A stretch of 64,000 nt of DNA from assembly GCF_037201975.1 (NCBI RefSeq), contig NZ_CP147520.1:5890001-5954000 (forward strand), given 5' to 3'. How positions within the stretch are numbered: the stretch's first letter is position 1; each line of letters starts with the position of its first letter. This DNA comes from Streptomyces sp. TG1A-60. GTDB taxonomy: Bacteria; Actinomycetota; Actinomycetes; Streptomycetales; Streptomycetaceae. A program made the translations under genes and the position numbers. Positions 24,445-32,530 of the stretch are shown here, piece by piece. The notes beneath the pieces were generated by a model. The model saw only the letters and a program-made list of their open reading frames with translations, was not told the origin of the DNA and searched no databases.

Positions 24445-24651
24445 CCACTCACGAAGGGCCGCCGCCTGCCGCGCAGGCCCCTCGACCCGCCGACAGTCCC
24501 GCACCGCCACCGCGTACGCCGACAGCACCCAGGTGCCGCCCACGCAGCCGGCGTCGGGGAGGGACGGATACTCCGCCGCGGTGCCCGGCCCGATCCCACC
24601 GGGCGGGCGGAAACGGGGCCCGCGGCGCCGACCCCGCGAGCGACTTCGCAC
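24430..24651 (-). CDS. possible small protein, uncertain
   Basis: A 73-codon minus-strand frame ends with EYPSLPDAGCVGGTWVLSAY and AVAVRDCRRVEGPARQAAAL. This part reads like real protein more than the other frames do. Its N-terminus is Arg-rich and probably not coding. It overlaps the end of the RNase HI gene by 15 bp. I do not recognise a family. It could be the tail of a lost gene. Confidence 0.25.
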   Translation of the reverse strand: MRSRSRGRRRGPRFRPPGGIGPGTAAEYPSLPDAGCVGGTWVLSAYAVAVRDCRRVEGPARQAAALREWSAQV

Positions 24652-24691
24652 GCATGCGGGTGGATGCGGGTGGATACGGGTGGAGAGGGAG

Positions 24692-25474
24692 TCAGTGGAC
24701 CTCGGTCACCAGCACATCCAGCGTCCACGCCTTCCCTGCCCCCGCCGGCGGCTCGACCTCCACCACGTACCCGAGGTCCCGCAGCGCCTCCACCAGCCGC
24801 GCCGGGCCCTCGGGCGCGATCCCGGCCGACAGCAGACTCCGTACGATCCGGCCCTTGGTCGCCTTGTTGAAGTGGCTGACGACCTTCCGGGTCGGCGCGT
24901 GCAGCACCCGTACGGTCGCCGTCCGCCCTGCCACCTCGCCCTTCGGCTTCCACGCGGCCGTGTACGCCGAGGACCGCAGGTCGAGGACGAGTCCGTCACC
25001 GGCCGCCTCGGGGAGCGCCGACGCCATCGGCGTACGCCAGTGCGCGCCGAGCGCACCGATGCCGGGCAGCTTCACGCCCATCGAGCAACGGTAGGAGGGG
25101 ATCCGGTCCGTTACCCGGACCGCGCCCCACAGTCCCGAGAAGACCAGCAGCCACCGCGCCGCCCGCTGCTTCGCTGCGGTCTCCAGGGTGGCCAGAGCGA
25201 GGGCGTCGTACAGCACCCCCGTGTAGATCTGCCCGGCCGGCCGCGTCCCCGCCGTCAGCAGTTCCGCGTTCTTGGCGACCTCGCCGCGCAGCCCCTCACT
25301 CAGCCCGAGCACCTCACACGCCTTGCCCTCGTCCCCGGCGCACAACTCCACCAGCTCACCGAGCACGGCTTCCCGCGCCCCGGTCAGCGCCGGAAGCGAA
25401 AGCCCCTCCAGCTCCAGAGGGGCACCGCCCGCTGAGGGGGCCTTGCCTTCGGACGGGGGCAGCAGGACGAGCAC
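24692..25474 (-). CDS. yaaA: YaaA-family peroxide stress protein
   Basis: This is a 260-residue member of the YaaA/DUF328 family. In E. coli it lowers free intracellular iron during peroxide stress and protects DNA; it also has a DNA-binding helix-hairpin-helix-like element. The family start VLVLLPPSEGK is present, as are IYTGVLYDAL, VFSGLWGAVRVTDRIPSYR and the C-terminal VSHFNKATKGRIVRSLL. GTG at 25474 is set 5 bases behind GAAGGAG. It stands alone on the minus strand between RNase HI and a MerR regulator. No peroxide regulator site could be recognised upstream. Confidence 0.9.
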   Translation of the reverse strand: MLVLLPPSEGKAPSAGGAPLELEGLSLPALTGAREAVLGELVELCAGDEGKACEVLGLSEGLRGEVAKNAELLTAGTRPAGQIYTGVLYDALALATLETAAKQRAARWLLVFSGLWGAVRVTDRIPSYRCSMGVKLPGIGALGAHWRTPMASALPEAAGDGLVLDLRSSAYTAAWKPKGEVAGRTATVRVLHAPTRKVVSHFNKATKGRIVRSLLSAGIAPEGPARLVEALRDLGYVVEVEPPAGAGKAWTLDVLVTEVH

Positions 25475-25648
25475 GGGTACTCCTTCTTCCGGGGCTCCGC
25501 GACAGGGTACGGGGTGGGAGGGCGCGGACCCGCCGGGGCGCCCGCCGCACGGTCTTCCGCGACGGCGACCTGCGGAGTCCCCGGCGGTCATCGGCCGGGT
25601 GACGGGTTCCCCGGCGAACGGCTGCCACCGGGATCCGGCAGGTGCTCC

Positions 25649-26416
25649 TCATGGGCGGTCCTCCATCAGTATCCGGAGCGTGCGGCGGACGGCCTCCGCC
25701 TGGGCCGGGGCCAAGTCGGCGTACAAGGCTCGCAGGAAGCTGCCGGCACCGCTGCGCCTGTCCTCGATGTCCCGCGGTACCAGTTCCGGCGGGATCAGGT
25801 CGGCCAGCAGCAGGGCCGCCTCCGCCACGCGGAGGTCGTCGGGTCCGGCGTCGGCGAGCGCGTCGAGCAGTGCGTACGCCTCGTGCGCCCGCTCCACCGC
25901 GCCGGGCGCCGCCATCATGCTCTCCAGCGCGGCCAGCAGCTCCGCCCGCGCCTCCGGCGTCGCGGTCGTCTCCAGGAACGCGAACATCTCCCGGTCCTTG
26001 GCGGCCATCGAGGCCTGCGGTGCGGACCCGAACTGCCCGAAGAGCACAGCGAGTTCGGGCGAGACCGGCCCCTCGGCGGGTAGCAGCCCACACCGTGCGT
26101 CCTCCATCAGGACACGGAGCCGGGCCCGCCGCTCCCGGACCGCAGTCTCCTGCCGGGCCAGATCCTCATCCAACTCGCCCAGCACCTCGACGAGTTCGCG
26201 CCCCGCGTCGTCCGTGAGCACATCCCGCACCTCGGCGAGCCCGAGCCCCAGCTCCGTCAACCGCCGAATCCGCGCCAGCACGACCGCGTGCCGCAACGTG
26301 TAGTCCCGATACCCGTTGGCCCGCCGCTCCGGCTCCGGCAGCAGCCCGAGATGGTGATAGTGCCGCACGGCCCGTGGGGTGACACCGACGGCCGTGGCCA
26401 GTTCTCCGATCCGCAT
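25649..26416 (-). CDS. MerR-family transcriptional regulator
   Basis: This 255-residue regulator has an N-terminal MerR winged helix (MRIGELATAVGVTPRAVRHY, then GLLPEPERRANGYRDY) at residues 1-70. A dimerisation helix runs to about residue 120. The helical C-terminal domain of 130 residues contains no cysteine cluster typical of metal sensors, so an organic ligand or TipA/BmrR-like role is likelier. The target is unknown; no divergent transporter is intact. To its right lie remnants of an AraC-type regulator and an EamA transporter, which may once have been its neighbours or targets. Confidence 0.87.
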   Translation of the reverse strand: MRIGELATAVGVTPRAVRHYHHLGLLPEPERRANGYRDYTLRHAVVLARIRRLTELGLGLAEVRDVLTDDAGRELVEVLGELDEDLARQETAVRERRARLRVLMEDARCGLLPAEGPVSPELAVLFGQFGSAPQASMAAKDREMFAFLETTATPEARAELLAALESMMAAPGAVERAHEAYALLDALADAGPDDLRVAEAALLLADLIPPELVPRDIEDRRSGAGSFLRALYADLAPAQAEAVRRTLRILMEDRP

Positions 26417-26628
26417 GCGACCAGTAGGAACGTTGACGCTGCGGCAGGGTCAAGCGACGGGCCCGGCGGCTGACGGTGACCGAGATCATGTGCCACGATC
26501 GAGGGAACGGTTCTGGATCTCACGGCCAGGTGATCAGCCGATGTCCCAGTCCGGCGAGCGACCGAAGAAGGAGGGGCGTGACGTGACTGCCATGGCCCAC
26601 GAGCCGCTCACGCAGGAAGACGTCCTGG

Positions 26629-26781
26629 GTGAGCCGGGCCCGCGCCCTGCTGGAGGCAGGCGCCCGCCCGGCGGACGTCGCCGGCCAGGTGGGCTTCGCG
26701 GACCAGGCCCACCTGACGCGCTGGTTCAGGCGGGTGCTGGGGGTGACGCCGGCGGCGTACCGGACGAGCGTGCGGACGTAG
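26629..26781 (+). pseudogene. AraC-family regulator, C-terminal fragment
   Basis: The frame starting GTG AGC CGG encodes SRARALLEAGARPADVAGQV and GFADQAHLTRWFRRVLGVTP, then AAYR. This is the second helix-turn-helix of AraC-type regulators. The N-terminal two thirds are absent. The sequence just upstream (EPLTQEDVLG region) is out of frame. It is a remnant of a regulator that often sits beside an EamA-type transporter in Streptomyces. Confidence 0.7.
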
Positions 26782-26851
26782 AGGCGCCCGGGTGCCGGGC
26801 CCCCCAACAGCGTTCAAGACGGACGCCGCCGAGCTGGCCGGGACTCCCCCC

Positions 26852-27115
26852 ATGGCCGCACGCGGCTGGTTCCTCTTCTCCCTGATGGGAGTCCTCTGGG
26901 GCATCCCCTACCTGATGATCAAAGTGGCCGTGGACGAGGTGTCGCCGTCCATGGTCGTCCTCGTGGCGAGGGCGACGGTCTTCACGTACGTCAATCCGGC
27001 GGTGGCGGTGGCGGCCGGCGCACTCTTCCTGGACGAAAAACTGACTCCCGGAGTCCTGTCCTCCTTCGCCCTGATCCTGGCGGGCTCCTTCCCGGCGACG
27101 GCATCGCCGACACCG
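26852..27115 (+). pseudogene. EamA/DMT transporter with internal deletion
   Basis: The frame begins MAARGWFLFSLMGVLWGIPY, the first helix of a drug/metabolite transporter. After VSPSMVVLVARA it jumps directly to VFTYVNPAVAVAAGALFLDE and the last helix (GVLSSFALILAGS). A normal member has ten helices and about 300 residues. About six helices are missing here, and the frame then runs into the rnpB promoter. The gene is dead. It sits just after the AraC remnant. Confidence 0.75.
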
Positions 27116-27143
27116 TCGGGACCAGGGACCCGTGGGCGCCCGG

Positions 27144-27149
27144 TAGCAT
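27144..27149 (+). promoter_or_regulatory. -10 box of the rnpB promoter
   Basis: TAGCAT lies 7-8 bases before the inferred 5' end of RNase P RNA. No clear -35 consensus is visible. Confidence 0.5.
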
Positions 27150-27156
27150 GGTCCAC

Positions 27157-27582
27157 ACGGCAGACGAGCCGGGCGGACGGCCGCGTGGAGGTTCTTGTGG
27201 ACCTCCCCGAGGAACGTCCGGGCTCCACAGGGCAGGGTGGTGGCTAACGGCCACCCGGGGTGACCCGCGGGACAGTGCCACAGAAAACAGACCGCCGGGG
27301 ATCGTACGCGTACGGACCTCGGTAAGGGTGAAACGGTGGTGTAAGAGACCACCAGTGCCCAGGGTGACCTGGGCAGCTAGGTAAACCCCACCCGGAGCAA
27401 GGTCAAGAGGAGCCGCCGTAAGAAGCGGCTCTGCGCGGACGTTCGAGGGCAGCCCGCCCGAGTCCGCGGGTAGACCGCACGAGGCCGGCGGCAACGCCGG
27501 CCCTAGATGGATGGCCGTCTCCCGGCCGACCGCGAGGTCGACCGGTGACAGAACCCGGCGTACAGCCCGACTCGTCTGCCGC
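27157..27582 (+). ncRNA. rnpB: RNase P RNA (type A)
   Basis: The catalytic RNA of RNase P, which trims tRNA 5' ends, is clear from its conserved blocks: GAGGAACGTCCGGGCTCC near 27210, ACAGAAAACAGACCGCC near 27285, and AGGTAAACCCCACCCGGAGC near 27380. Its 3' part reads GACAGAACCCGGCGTACAG. The closing P1 helix pairs GGCAGACGAG (27159-27168) with CTCGTCTGCC (27571-27580). This defines both ends to within a few bases. The 3' 31 bases and the following hairpin are repeated at 53767-53970. The gene is therefore complete, but its 3' end may have been supplied by the inserted element. Confidence 0.95.
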
Positions 27583-27756
27583 CACCTGCGGCTTTGCCTT
27601 GGAAAGGGCCTCTGACCTGCGTCGGAGGTCCTTTCCGATCTTTCAGGGGCTTGCCGCGTCAGGCGGCGAAAAGTCCCTCGGAATTCCCTCGGACAGAGCT
27701 GAAAGTCCCTGAAAAGTCCCTGGAGCGGAGGGGCGCGCGAGGCCTCTGGGCTGGGC
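27552..27756 (+). repeat. left direct repeat (attL-like) covering the rnpB 3' end
   Basis: These 205 bp match 53767-53970 with only about a dozen differences, including a 57-bp identical core around TTTCAGGGGCTTGCCGCG. They contain the rnpB 3' end, its hairpin, and three copies of GAAA(A)GTCCCT that could be recombinase arm sites. The layout fits an integration site of a mobile element in rnpB. Confidence 0.75.
27601..27636 (+). terminator. rnpB terminator hairpin
   Basis: GGAAAGGGCCTC pairs with GAGGTCCTTTCC (one G-U pair), 19 bp after rnpB. In the right-hand copy (53815-53850) the stem is perfect. A loosely T-rich stretch, GATCTTTC, follows. Confidence 0.7.
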
Positions 27757-28198
27757 GTTTGCGACAGCCGTTGGAGCATGGCGCTGGAGCCGCTGGCATG
27801 GGGGTCTTGGCTCGGCCGGGTTACGCGGCCTCGGCGTTGGCCGTCGTGTCGGTCCGTGAGGCCCATTCGGCGCGGGCTGCGGTGAGCCGGGAGCACATTG
27901 CGCGAAGCTCGTCCAACTGTCCAGTCGCCCCTTCGATGTACTCGCCCAGTTGGTTCGGATCCATCGGGCGGTGTACATGTCGGCGGCCACTTGACCAGAA
28001 CGTGCGGGGCTTGGCCAGCTCCTGACCACCGCCGCGTCCTCCAGCGCCTGATTCAGGCCTCGGGCTTTCGCCGGTCCGCGCAGGGACTTGGCGTCCACGG
28101 GCAGGTCGCGCAGTCCGGCGCCGACAGGCCATTCGCCCCCTGAAGCCGGGTGCCACGGTCGATGCGCGCGAGCAGCCCACGGACCGTCGCTATGTGTC
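27757..28198. other. island left end, little recognisable content
   Basis: Apart from a possible short minus-strand gene (27821-27964), nothing in these 440 bp resembles a known gene. In particular there is no integrase next to the left repeat. Confidence 0.4.
27821..27964 (-). CDS. short helical protein or remnant
   Basis: Forty-seven codons from ATG 27964 encode MDPNQLGEYIEGATGQLDEL and a helical tail (RAMCSRLTAARAEWASRTD). The frame stays open upstream through TFWSSGRRHVHRP, so this may be the C-terminus of a lost longer gene. There is no good ribosome binding site. Its place directly beside the left repeat makes a remnant of the element's mobility or regulatory region possible. I cannot name a family. 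Confidence 0.3.
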   Translation of the reverse strand: MDPNQLGEYIEGATGQLDELRAMCSRLTAARAEWASRTDTTANAEAA

Positions 28199-28270
28199 TG
28201 AGCTGTACTGAGATTTGTGGAGTCCCTGATGCCAGGGTTACGGTCCTGGCGAAGGAGAACCACGAGCACC

Positions 28271-28600
28271 ATGGCAGCACCCCGTAAGTACCCGGACGAG
28301 CTCCGCGAGCGCGCGGTCCGTGAGGTCCGCAGCACCGGCCGACCGATTGCCCACGTCGCGAAAGACCTCGGCATCCACAAGGAGGCCCTGCGCGGCTGGG
28401 TCCGCCAGGCCGAGGCCGATGGCGGCGAGCGTGACGACCGGCTCACCACCGCCGAGCGCGAGGAACTCAAGCAACTCCGCAGGGAGAACGCCGAGTTGAA
28501 GCGGGCCAACGAGATCCTGAAAGCCGCCAGCGTGTTTTTTTTGCCCAGGAGATCGACCGTCCCCGGACGAGGCCGAGCAGGTGATCGACCACCTGCGTGA
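28271..28600 (+). CDS. IS3-family transposase OrfA, copy 1
   Basis: This 109-residue OrfA starts MAAPRKYPDELRERAV. It has a helix-turn-helix (AHVAKDLGIHKEALRGWVRQ) and a leucine-zipper-like tail (EELKQLRRENAELKRANEIL). It binds the terminal repeats. The end of the gene holds a slippery run of eight T residues; copy 2 has six. OrfA normally shifts by one base at TTTTTTG to make the OrfAB transposase. The two extra T residues put this copy in the third frame, giving the aberrant tail LPRRSTVPGRG. The fusion protein should not form normally here. Confidence 0.85.
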   Translation: MAAPRKYPDELRERAVREVRSTGRPIAHVAKDLGIHKEALRGWVRQAEADGGERDDRLTTAEREELKQLRRENAELKRANEILKAASVFFLPRRSTVPGRGRAGDRPPA

Positions 28601-29300
28601 CAAGGGCCTCGGGGTCGATCCCGTCTGCCGGGTTCTTGAGCTGTCGCCGTCGACGTACTTCGCCCGCAAGAAGCGGCCGAAGTCGGCCCGCCGGCTCCGC
28701 GACGAACAGCTCATGCCGCTGATCGAGCAGGTCCATGGCGAGTCGGGCGGCACCTATGGTGCCCGCCGGATCACCCGGGCCCTGCGCCGCAAGGGGGTCG
28801 ACGTGGCCCGTTGCACCATCGAGCGGCTGATGGCCGAGCTGGGTCTGGAGGCGTGATCCGTGGTCAACGCCGGCGGACCACCGTGGCGGAGCCGTCGGCG
28901 CCGCGCCCGCCGGACCTGGTCGACCGCGACTTCACCGCCTCACGGCCCGATCAGCTGTGGGTGGCGGACATGACGTATGTCCGCACCTGGTCGGGCTGGG
29001 CATACGTGGCGTTCGTCCTCGACGTGTACTCGCGGATGATCGTCGGCTGGCAGATCGCGAACCATATGCGGACCGAACTGCCCCTGGAAGCCCTGGAGAT
29101 GGCGCTGTGGAGACGGAGGATCAAGAAGGACTCCGGCCTCATTCATCACAGCGACCGCGGGTCGCAATACGTATCCATTCGGTATACCGACCGGCTTGCC
29201 GAGATCGGCGCCTCGGCGTCGGTCGGGTCCGTCGCGGACAGCTATGACAATGCGATGGCCGAGGCTCTGAACGGCACTTTCAAGGCCGAGCTGATCGAGA
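28581..29300 (+). pseudogene. IS3-family transposase OrfB, copy 1 (frameshifted and truncated)
   Basis: The first part (28581-28856) encodes VIDHLRDKGLGVDPVCRVLE through ELGLEA and a stop. The DDE core continues one frame over: the first Asp in WVADMTYVRTWSGWAYVAFV, the second Asp in FVLDVYSRMIVGW and HHSDRGSQY, and a region leading to the final Glu. One G is missing in CTGGAGGCGTGATC, and the same loss is present in copy 2. Copy 2 interrupts the gene at 29301. It is inactive. Confidence 0.8.
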
Positions 29301-29339
29301 TGAGCTGCCCCGAGTTTCGTAGAGTCCGGTGATCTTGTT

Positions 29340-30223
29340 TCAGGCGGACTGCGGGGTGGCTTCCTGTTGTCGCCACCAGTCGTGTTCGTACTCGGCGGGC
29401 GGTAGGTAGTCGAGGGCGGAGTGGAGCCGTTCCTCGTTGTACCACGTGACCCACTGGAAGATCGCCCGTTCGACCTGGTCGACATCCTTCCAGGGGCCCT
29501 GCATCTCGATCAGCTCGGCCTTGAAAGTGCCGTTCAGAGCCTCGGCCATCGCATTGTCATAGCTGTCCGCGACGGACCCGACCGACGCCGAGGCGCCGAT
29601 CTCGGCAAGCCGGTCGGTATACCGAATGGATACGTATTGCGACCCGCGGTCGCTGTGATGAATGAGGCCGGAGTCCTTCTTGATCCTCCGTCTCCACAGC
29701 GCCATCTCCAGGGCTTCCAGGGGCAGTTCGGTCCGCATATGGTTCGCGATCTGCCAGCCGACGATCATCCGCGAGTACACGTCGAGGACGAACGCCACGT
29801 ATGCCCAGCCCGACCAGGTGCGGACATACGTCATGTCCGCCACCCACAGCTGATCGGGCCGTGAGGCGGTGAAGTCGCGGTCGACCAGGTCCGGCGGGCG
29901 CGGCGCCGACGGCTCCGCCACGGTGGTCCGCCGGCGTTGACCACGGATCACGCCTCCAGACCCAGCTCGGCCATCAGCCGCTCGATGGTGCAACGGGCCA
30001 CGTCGACCCCCTTGCGGCGCAGGGCCCGGGTGATCCGGCGGGCACCATAGGTGCCGCCCGACTCGCCATGGACCTGCTCGATCAGCGGCATGAGCTGTTC
30101 GTCGCGGAGCCGGCGGGCCGACTTCGGCCGCTTCTTGCGGGCGAAGTACGTCGACGGCGACAGCTCAAGAACCCGGCAGACGGGATCGACCCCGAGGCCC
30201 TTGTCACGCAGGTGGTCGATCAC
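29340..30223 (-). pseudogene. IS3-family transposase OrfB, copy 2 (frameshift at GLE/GVI)
   Basis: This carries the full DDE integrase core: WVADMTY (Asp 1), LDVYSRMIVGW and HHSDRGSQY (Asp 2), then DNAMAEALNGTFKAE (Glu). It ends YNEERLHSALDYLPPAEYEH and QSA. As in copy 1, the N-terminal part ends at ELGLEA-stop, and the core continues from GVIRGQRRRT in another frame. Either the parent element already carried the lesion when it was copied, or the site supports a second frameshift. No obvious slippery heptamer is present, so a lesion is likelier. Confidence 0.75.
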
Positions 30224-30531
30224 CTGCTCGGCCTCGTCCGGGGACGGTCGATCTCCTGGGCAAAAAACACGCTGGCGGCTTTCAGGATCTCGTTGGCCCG
30301 CTTCAACTCGGCGTTCTCCCTGCGGAGTTGCTTGAGTTCCTCGCGCTCGGCGGTGGTGAGCCGGTCGTCACGCTCGCCGCCATCGGCCTCGGCCTGGCGG
30401 ACCCAGCCGCGCAGGGCCTCCTTGTGGATGCCGAGGTCTTTCGCGACGTGGGCAATCGGTCGGCCGGTGCTGCGGACCTCACGGACCGCGCGCTCGCGGA
30501 GCTCGTCCGGGTACTTACGGGGTGCTGCCAT
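30220..30531 (-). CDS. IS3-family transposase OrfA, copy 2
   Basis: This 103-residue OrfA is the same as copy 1 up to the slippery site. Here it is TTTTTTG, with six T residues, the normal form. The zero-frame product ends VFFAQEIDRPRTRPSR. A -1 shift at this site joins it to OrfB (CPGDRPSPDEAEQVIDHL), as is usual in the IS3 family. The start is ATG at 30531. Confidence 0.85.
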   Translation of the reverse strand: MAAPRKYPDELRERAVREVRSTGRPIAHVAKDLGIHKEALRGWVRQAEADGGERDDRLTTAEREELKQLRRENAELKRANEILKAASVFFAQEIDRPRTRPSR

Positions 30532-30736
30532 GGTGCTCGTGGTTCTCCTTCGCCAGGACCGTAACCCTGGCATCAGGGACTCCACAAATCTCAGTACAGC
30601 TCAGTCCGAGACCAGCCGCCGTGGCAGCACTGGCTCGGGGCACACGCCGACCAGGTTCAGCATTGCGCCGAGGTCGGCACGGTCTTCCAGACACGAGGCG
30701 CAGAAACCGCCATGGCCTTGAAAGCCGTGCCTGTCC

Positions 30737-30799
30737 TGGTTCCGCCCCCGCCCGATGAACCGTCGCGAACCGGACGGCGGTCGGCTGCGACGAGACCCT
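30737..30799. repeat. left inverted repeat bracketing the ubiquitin-like cassette
   Basis: TGGTTCCGCCCCC and GAACCGGACGGCGG stand here. The same blocks occur in inverted orientation at 36387-36454. Over about 65 bp roughly three quarters of the bases match, with one gap. The cassette 30961-36364 lies exactly between them. Confidence 0.6.
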
Positions 30800-30905
30800 T
30801 CTTGTCATCTCGCGTCTACCCGCTGCGGCCTGGCTGCGCGACTTCTGGTTCGCACGGGAACACACTGGGGCAGAGTGGTACCGCGCGCAGGCACGATGCG
30901 CGGCC

Positions 30906-30932
30906 AAAAAATCTTCCGGGAGGGGGTTGCGG
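30906..30932 (+). promoter_or_regulatory. A-tract / GGGGGTTGCGG promoter-like element before the sigma-like gene
   Basis: AAAAAAT, then CTTCCGGGA, then GGGGGTTGCGG. If TTGCGG (30927-30932) is the -35 box, a -10 at about 30950-30955 places the transcript start at or next to the ATG at 30961. The mRNA would then be leaderless. The same element occurs at 34274 and, less closely, at 4103. Confidence 0.55.
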
Positions 30933-30960
30933 TCGCCGCCTTCCGACCGACGTACGAGTG

Positions 30961-31590
30961 ATGGACGAGCCTGGGACGGATACCGAAGCCGAAAGACTGC
31001 AGCTGCGATGGCGGCAGGGGCGGCTCGACGGGCTTGAGCTCTATGCGGCGGTTCGCGGAGCCATGTACCAGGCCGCCCGGCTTGGGATTCGCTCGATCAC
31101 CTCTTCCATCCCCGATCCCCACGACGTCGAGGATGCCGTCTGTGAGGCGTTCGAGCAGTTGCGTGATAAAGATCCCGCTGATGTGTCATCGGTCACCGGG
31201 CTGGCGAAGGTAATCGCTTACCGACGGGGGCAGGACATCGGCAGGGGAGTCGTGCGCGAGCGCGAAGGGATCAAGAAGTTCCTTGCCGACCGGGTAACTA
31301 CCGCGGCGGTGCAGTTCCACGACGAGGACGTGCGAGCTGCAGAGGAAGACGAACGAGTAGTCGCCCTGGCCGAGGGGTGCTTCGGGTTTCTGACCGATGA
31401 GCAACGCGATCTCGTCGTAGAGACGATCATGGGAGAGGAGCTCTTGTCCGACTGGGCGTTCCGCAAGGGCAAAACGCACCAAGCAGCGAGTCGGCAGCGA
31501 AGGCGTGCCATCGAAGCGATTAGACGCTGCGTCGAATCGAAGCGCAGCGAAGCAGAGGAACCACGGGACGGGAGGTGGCACAGTGACTGA
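30961..31590 (+). CDS. sigma-70-like regulator heading the cassette
   Basis: This 209-residue protein has the two-part layout of small sigma factors. A region 2-like helix lies at about residues 48-66 (DPHDVEDAVCEAFEQL; compare the DAEDxxQEAF motif of ECF sigma factors). A region 4-like helix-turn-helix lies at about 135-190 (LTDEQRDLVVETIMGEEL, SDWAFRKGKTHQAASRQ). The linker is long and charged, and similarity is weak overall. It may be a diverged sigma factor or a DNA-binding regulator that activates the cassette's own promoters. The start is ATG at 30961, probably leaderless. It overlaps the next gene by 8 bp. Confidence 0.6.
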   Translation: MDEPGTDTEAERLQLRWRQGRLDGLELYAAVRGAMYQAARLGIRSITSSIPDPHDVEDAVCEAFEQLRDKDPADVSSVTGLAKVIAYRRGQDIGRGVVREREGIKKFLADRVTTAAVQFHDEDVRAAEEDERVVALAEGCFGFLTDEQRDLVVETIMGEELLSDWAFRKGKTHQAASRQRRRAIEAIRRCVESKRSEAEEPRDGRWHSD

Positions 31591-32530
31591 CAACGAGGAA
31601 CTGGATAACCTGAACGACGCGCTTATCGAGGAGTACCTACTGTTCCTGCGCGGCCTCGGCCCTCAGCCGGACCTGTCGGATCTGCCGCCGAGCCGTCGAG
31701 AGGCGATCACGGGGCAGTTCGAGATCGTGAAGGCGTTGGCTGATCGAGACCCGGAACTCCCACCTCTCGAGCAGGACCCCGTCGCTCGGCGATTGGGCCT
31801 GGTGGCGGATACGTCGTCCGCTCCGTTGCCTATGGCCGCCGACGCGGCTCTGCGGGCCGCGGGCGGAGAAGTGGACGAACTGCTCAAGGCCTCGCTTGAG
31901 GAGGTGGCCTATCGGTTTCGAGGTCGGATCTCGATGGAGTTCCACCCCGCATGGTCGCCGGAGGTACCCGAGGGTATGCGGGCTTTTGCGCAGTGCGCTG
32001 TGCTGGCGGAAGCGGTAGCCGTCCTCGTGGGTGACAGCGACACGTGGTCGAGCGCACCAGAGGGGCTCGGGCGGTTCTTTAACCTGTACGCCGATATTTC
32101 GGCGATTTGCGTCACTTCCTCGGACGCCGAGCGGGCTGTCGTTCTCGCGCCTGCCGACGTGACGCGTTCCATCAGCCCGCTGCTGGGCTGGCTCGACCCT
32201 CACAGCTCGATGTTCGCAGAGCCTCTGGGGCTTGCCTTGGGGCGCTTCTTCGAGCGGCGCCTGCCGCGCTGGGACCGGGTCGCCGATTTCGACGTGCTTC
32301 CGGATACAGCAGCTCTCGATGCCGTGGCGAGGGAGGTGAGTGGGGCACAGATCGCGCAGGCTCTTCGTGCGAAGCCTCGGCTCGAGTACAAGAAGGAAGG
32401 CCGGCTTGCACTCGGCAACGTGGACGCGGCGGAACTCGGCGCCCTCGTAGTGAGTGTGCAAACGGGCGGCCTGACGCCAGATGACTTCGTAGATCGTCTG
32501 GCGGAGATGGCGGGGGCTGCCGCATCGTGA
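31583..32530 (+). CDS. unknown protein between sigma-like and Rad50-like genes
   Basis: This 315-residue soluble protein begins MTDNEELDNLNDALIEEYLL. It is rich in acidic residues and predicted helices and has no membrane segment. I find no catalytic motif and cannot name a family. The middle (FRGRISMEFHPAWSPEVPEG) and the C-terminal segment (LEYKKEGRLALGNVDAAELG) look folded. GTG at 31583 is preceded by GGGAGG, and both ends overlap neighbouring genes by a few bases. It is therefore made together with the sigma-like protein and the ATPase. A partner or loading subunit of the ATPase is the simplest guess. Confidence 0.7.
   Translation: MTDNEELDNLNDALIEEYLLFLRGLGPQPDLSDLPPSRREAITGQFEIVKALADRDPELPPLEQDPVARRLGLVADTSSAPLPMAADAALRAAGGEVDELLKASLEEVAYRFRGRISMEFHPAWSPEVPEGMRAFAQCAVLAEAVAVLVGDSDTWSSAPEGLGRFFNLYADISAICVTSSDAERAVVLAPADVTRSISPLLGWLDPHSSMFAEPLGLALGRFFERRLPRWDRVADFDVLPDTAALDAVAREVSGAQIAQALRAKPRLEYKKEGRLALGNVDAAELGALVVSVQTGGLTPDDFVDRLAEMAGAAAS

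Larger units (their letters stand above)
28199..29300 (+). mobile_element. IS3-family element, copy 1 (3'-truncated)
   Basis: The left terminal repeat begins TGAGCTGTACTGAGATTTGT at 28199. The element is nearly identical to copy 2 (29301-30603) but in the opposite orientation. It stops at 29300 inside orfB, where copy 2 begins. The missing 3' end is not found on the other side of copy 2. This copy cannot transpose on its own. Confidence 0.88.
29301..30603 (-). mobile_element. IS3-family element, copy 2 (complete)
   Basis: This 1303-bp element has terminal inverted repeats: TGAGCTGCCCCGAGTTTCGT at 29301 and, at the other end, the complement of TGAGCTGTACTGAGATTTGT, ending at 30603. About 19 of 27 bases match. 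It lies head to head against copy 1 and abuts it without a spacer. The pair forms a 1.1-kb inverted repeat that could drive inversions or deletions. Confidence 0.88.
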
